6,930 nt of DNA from assembly GCA_903888655.1 (NCBI GenBank), contig CAISUR010000141.1:1-6930 (forward strand). Reading direction: 5' to 3'. Origin of the DNA: an uncultured Bacteroidota bacterium (GTDB lineage Bacteria > Bacteroidota > Bacteroidia > Flavobacteriales > Flavobacteriaceae). The notes beneath the pieces are model-generated. The model was given only the letters and a program-made list of their open reading frames with translations. It made no database searches and was not told the origin of the DNA. A program made the position numbers and the translations under genes. This document shows, piece after piece, positions 6,570 to 6,930 of this stretch (positions within the stretch are counted from its first letter, which is position 1; each line of letters opens with the position of its first letter).

Positions 6570-6584
6570 ATAGTATTACTATTA
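6568..6584. repeat. Second palindrome in the promoter spacer (17 bp, 8-bp arms)
   Basis: TAATAGTA (6568-6575), centre T (6576), TACTATTA (6577-6584): perfect arms around one central base. It lies between the candidate -7 and -33 positions and touches the 30-bp palindrome region, but its sequence is different. It could be a site for a second regulator or a secondary contact for the TetR protein. In such AT-rich DNA a chance origin cannot be ruled out. Confidence 0.5.
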
Positions 6585-6620
6585 ATAATGAAATTTTAAC
6601 TTTTAATTTTGTTTTAGGCT

Positions 6621-6642
6621 AAAAAAAAGCCCCAAAAGGGCT
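6621..6642 (-). terminator. Rho-independent terminator of the upstream esterase gene
   Basis: On the minus strand the sequence reads AGCCC, loop TTTTG, GGGCT, then a run of T (A tract at 6621-6627 on the plus strand). The 5-bp GC-rich stem (6628-6632 with 6638-6642) directly followed by the U tract is a standard intrinsic terminator. It lies about 108 nt after the esterase stop and just upstream of the export operon promoter, so it should insulate the operon from read-through. Confidence 0.85.
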
Positions 6643-6749
6643 CGTATAAAATTTAGTTAACACCTTAAATCTATTTTACTTGAGAATTAAATCTTTGGCT
6701 GGGCTTCTATTTTTGTTATAGAAAAAAACTTTAGATTTATATCTGTAAG

Positions 6750-6930
6750 CTATTTTTTAAATAAAAACTCCAAAGGAATATTAAGGCGTTTATTCCAAGA
6801 TTTCTCGCTGTGGTCGGCACCTTCGTACTTTTTTGTCATCCAGTTTTTGGTTGTAAATCCTTTTGTATTCATAATTTCATCTACTTTTATTTGAAGAGGT
6901 TCGTACATTGCATCTAAAGTTTCTGTTCCA
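6750..6930 (-). CDS. Alpha/beta-hydrolase-fold esterase (PF00756-like), C-terminal 59 residues (5' end outside window)
   Basis: The minus-strand frame is open from the right edge to a TAG at 6750-6752. The fragment starts GTETLDAMYEPLQIKVDEIM and ends YEGADHSEKSWNKRLNIPLE followed by FLFKK. The motif 'GAdHs...W..Rl' near the C-terminus is typical of the esterase-D/enterochelin-esterase-like family. The His of GADH (codon at 6810-6812) would be the catalytic triad histidine. The nucleophile Ser and acid residue would lie upstream of the window, so substrate and full domain make-up are unknown. It has its own downstream terminator at 6621-6642 and does not appear to be part of the export operon. 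The region between its stop and the terminator (6643-6749) carries no gene that I can see. Confidence 0.82.
   Translation of the reverse strand, partial: GTETLDAMYEPLQIKVDEIMNTKGFTTKNWMTKKYEGADHSEKSWNKRLNIPLEFLFKK

Noticed and set aside
6617..6631. Alternative 4-bp hairpin GGCT/AGCC overlapping the terminator, suggesting a switch or attenuator
   Set aside because: Four base pairs around a 7-nt homopolymer loop is too weak, and the normal terminator hairpin is clearly more stable; probably a by-product of the A tract.

Overview
The window is AT-rich and looks like a chromosomal segment from a Bacteroidota bacterium, most likely a Flavobacterium-like member of the Flavobacteriia. This rests on the protein families, the candidate promoter -7 boxes of the TAnnTTTG type, the lack of Shine-Dalgarno-like sequences before starts, and the terminator style. 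No mobile element, CRISPR array, rRNA or tRNA was seen.

Layout, left to right. Positions 1-234 (+) hold the 3' end of a beta-class carbonic anhydrase gene. It converges on, and shares its stop tetranucleotide TTAA with, a five-gene minus-strand operon (6542 down to 231). Read 5' to 3', the operon encodes a TetR-family regulator, an ABC exporter subunit (six-helix membrane domain fused to a nucleotide-binding domain), a HlyD-family periplasmic adaptor, a TolC-family outer-membrane channel, and a cytosolic protein with a TerB-like segment and a LETM1-like C-terminus. The first four genes abut or nearly abut (0 nt, 2 nt, 1-nt overlap) and the fifth follows after 41 nt. Upstream of the operon is a compact control region (6531-6600) with a 30-bp palindrome with perfect 12-bp arms, a candidate -7 box overlapping it, and a second 17-bp palindrome. 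A minus-strand Rho-independent terminator (6621-6642) isolates the operon from the next minus-strand gene, the 3' end of an alpha/beta-hydrolase-fold esterase (6750-6930).

How the genes work together (inference). The ABC protein, HlyD protein and TolC protein can form a complete tripartite, type I secretion-like export path from cytosol to medium. The TetR protein probably represses the whole operon, itself included, through the 30-bp palindrome. No cargo gene is visible, so the substrate (toxic small molecule, peptide or protein) is unknown. The LETM1/TerB-like protein is the odd partner.

The most unusual observation is that the exporter's nucleotide-binding domain keeps a perfect Walker A motif but has substitutions at nearly every other ATPase motif: Q-loop Q to N, signature LSGGQ to LSSSN, Walker B DE to ED, and H-loop His to Lys. 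A LETM1/TerB-like protein encoded with such a degenerate exporter, in an operon with no visible cargo gene, is the best candidate here for an undercharacterised system.
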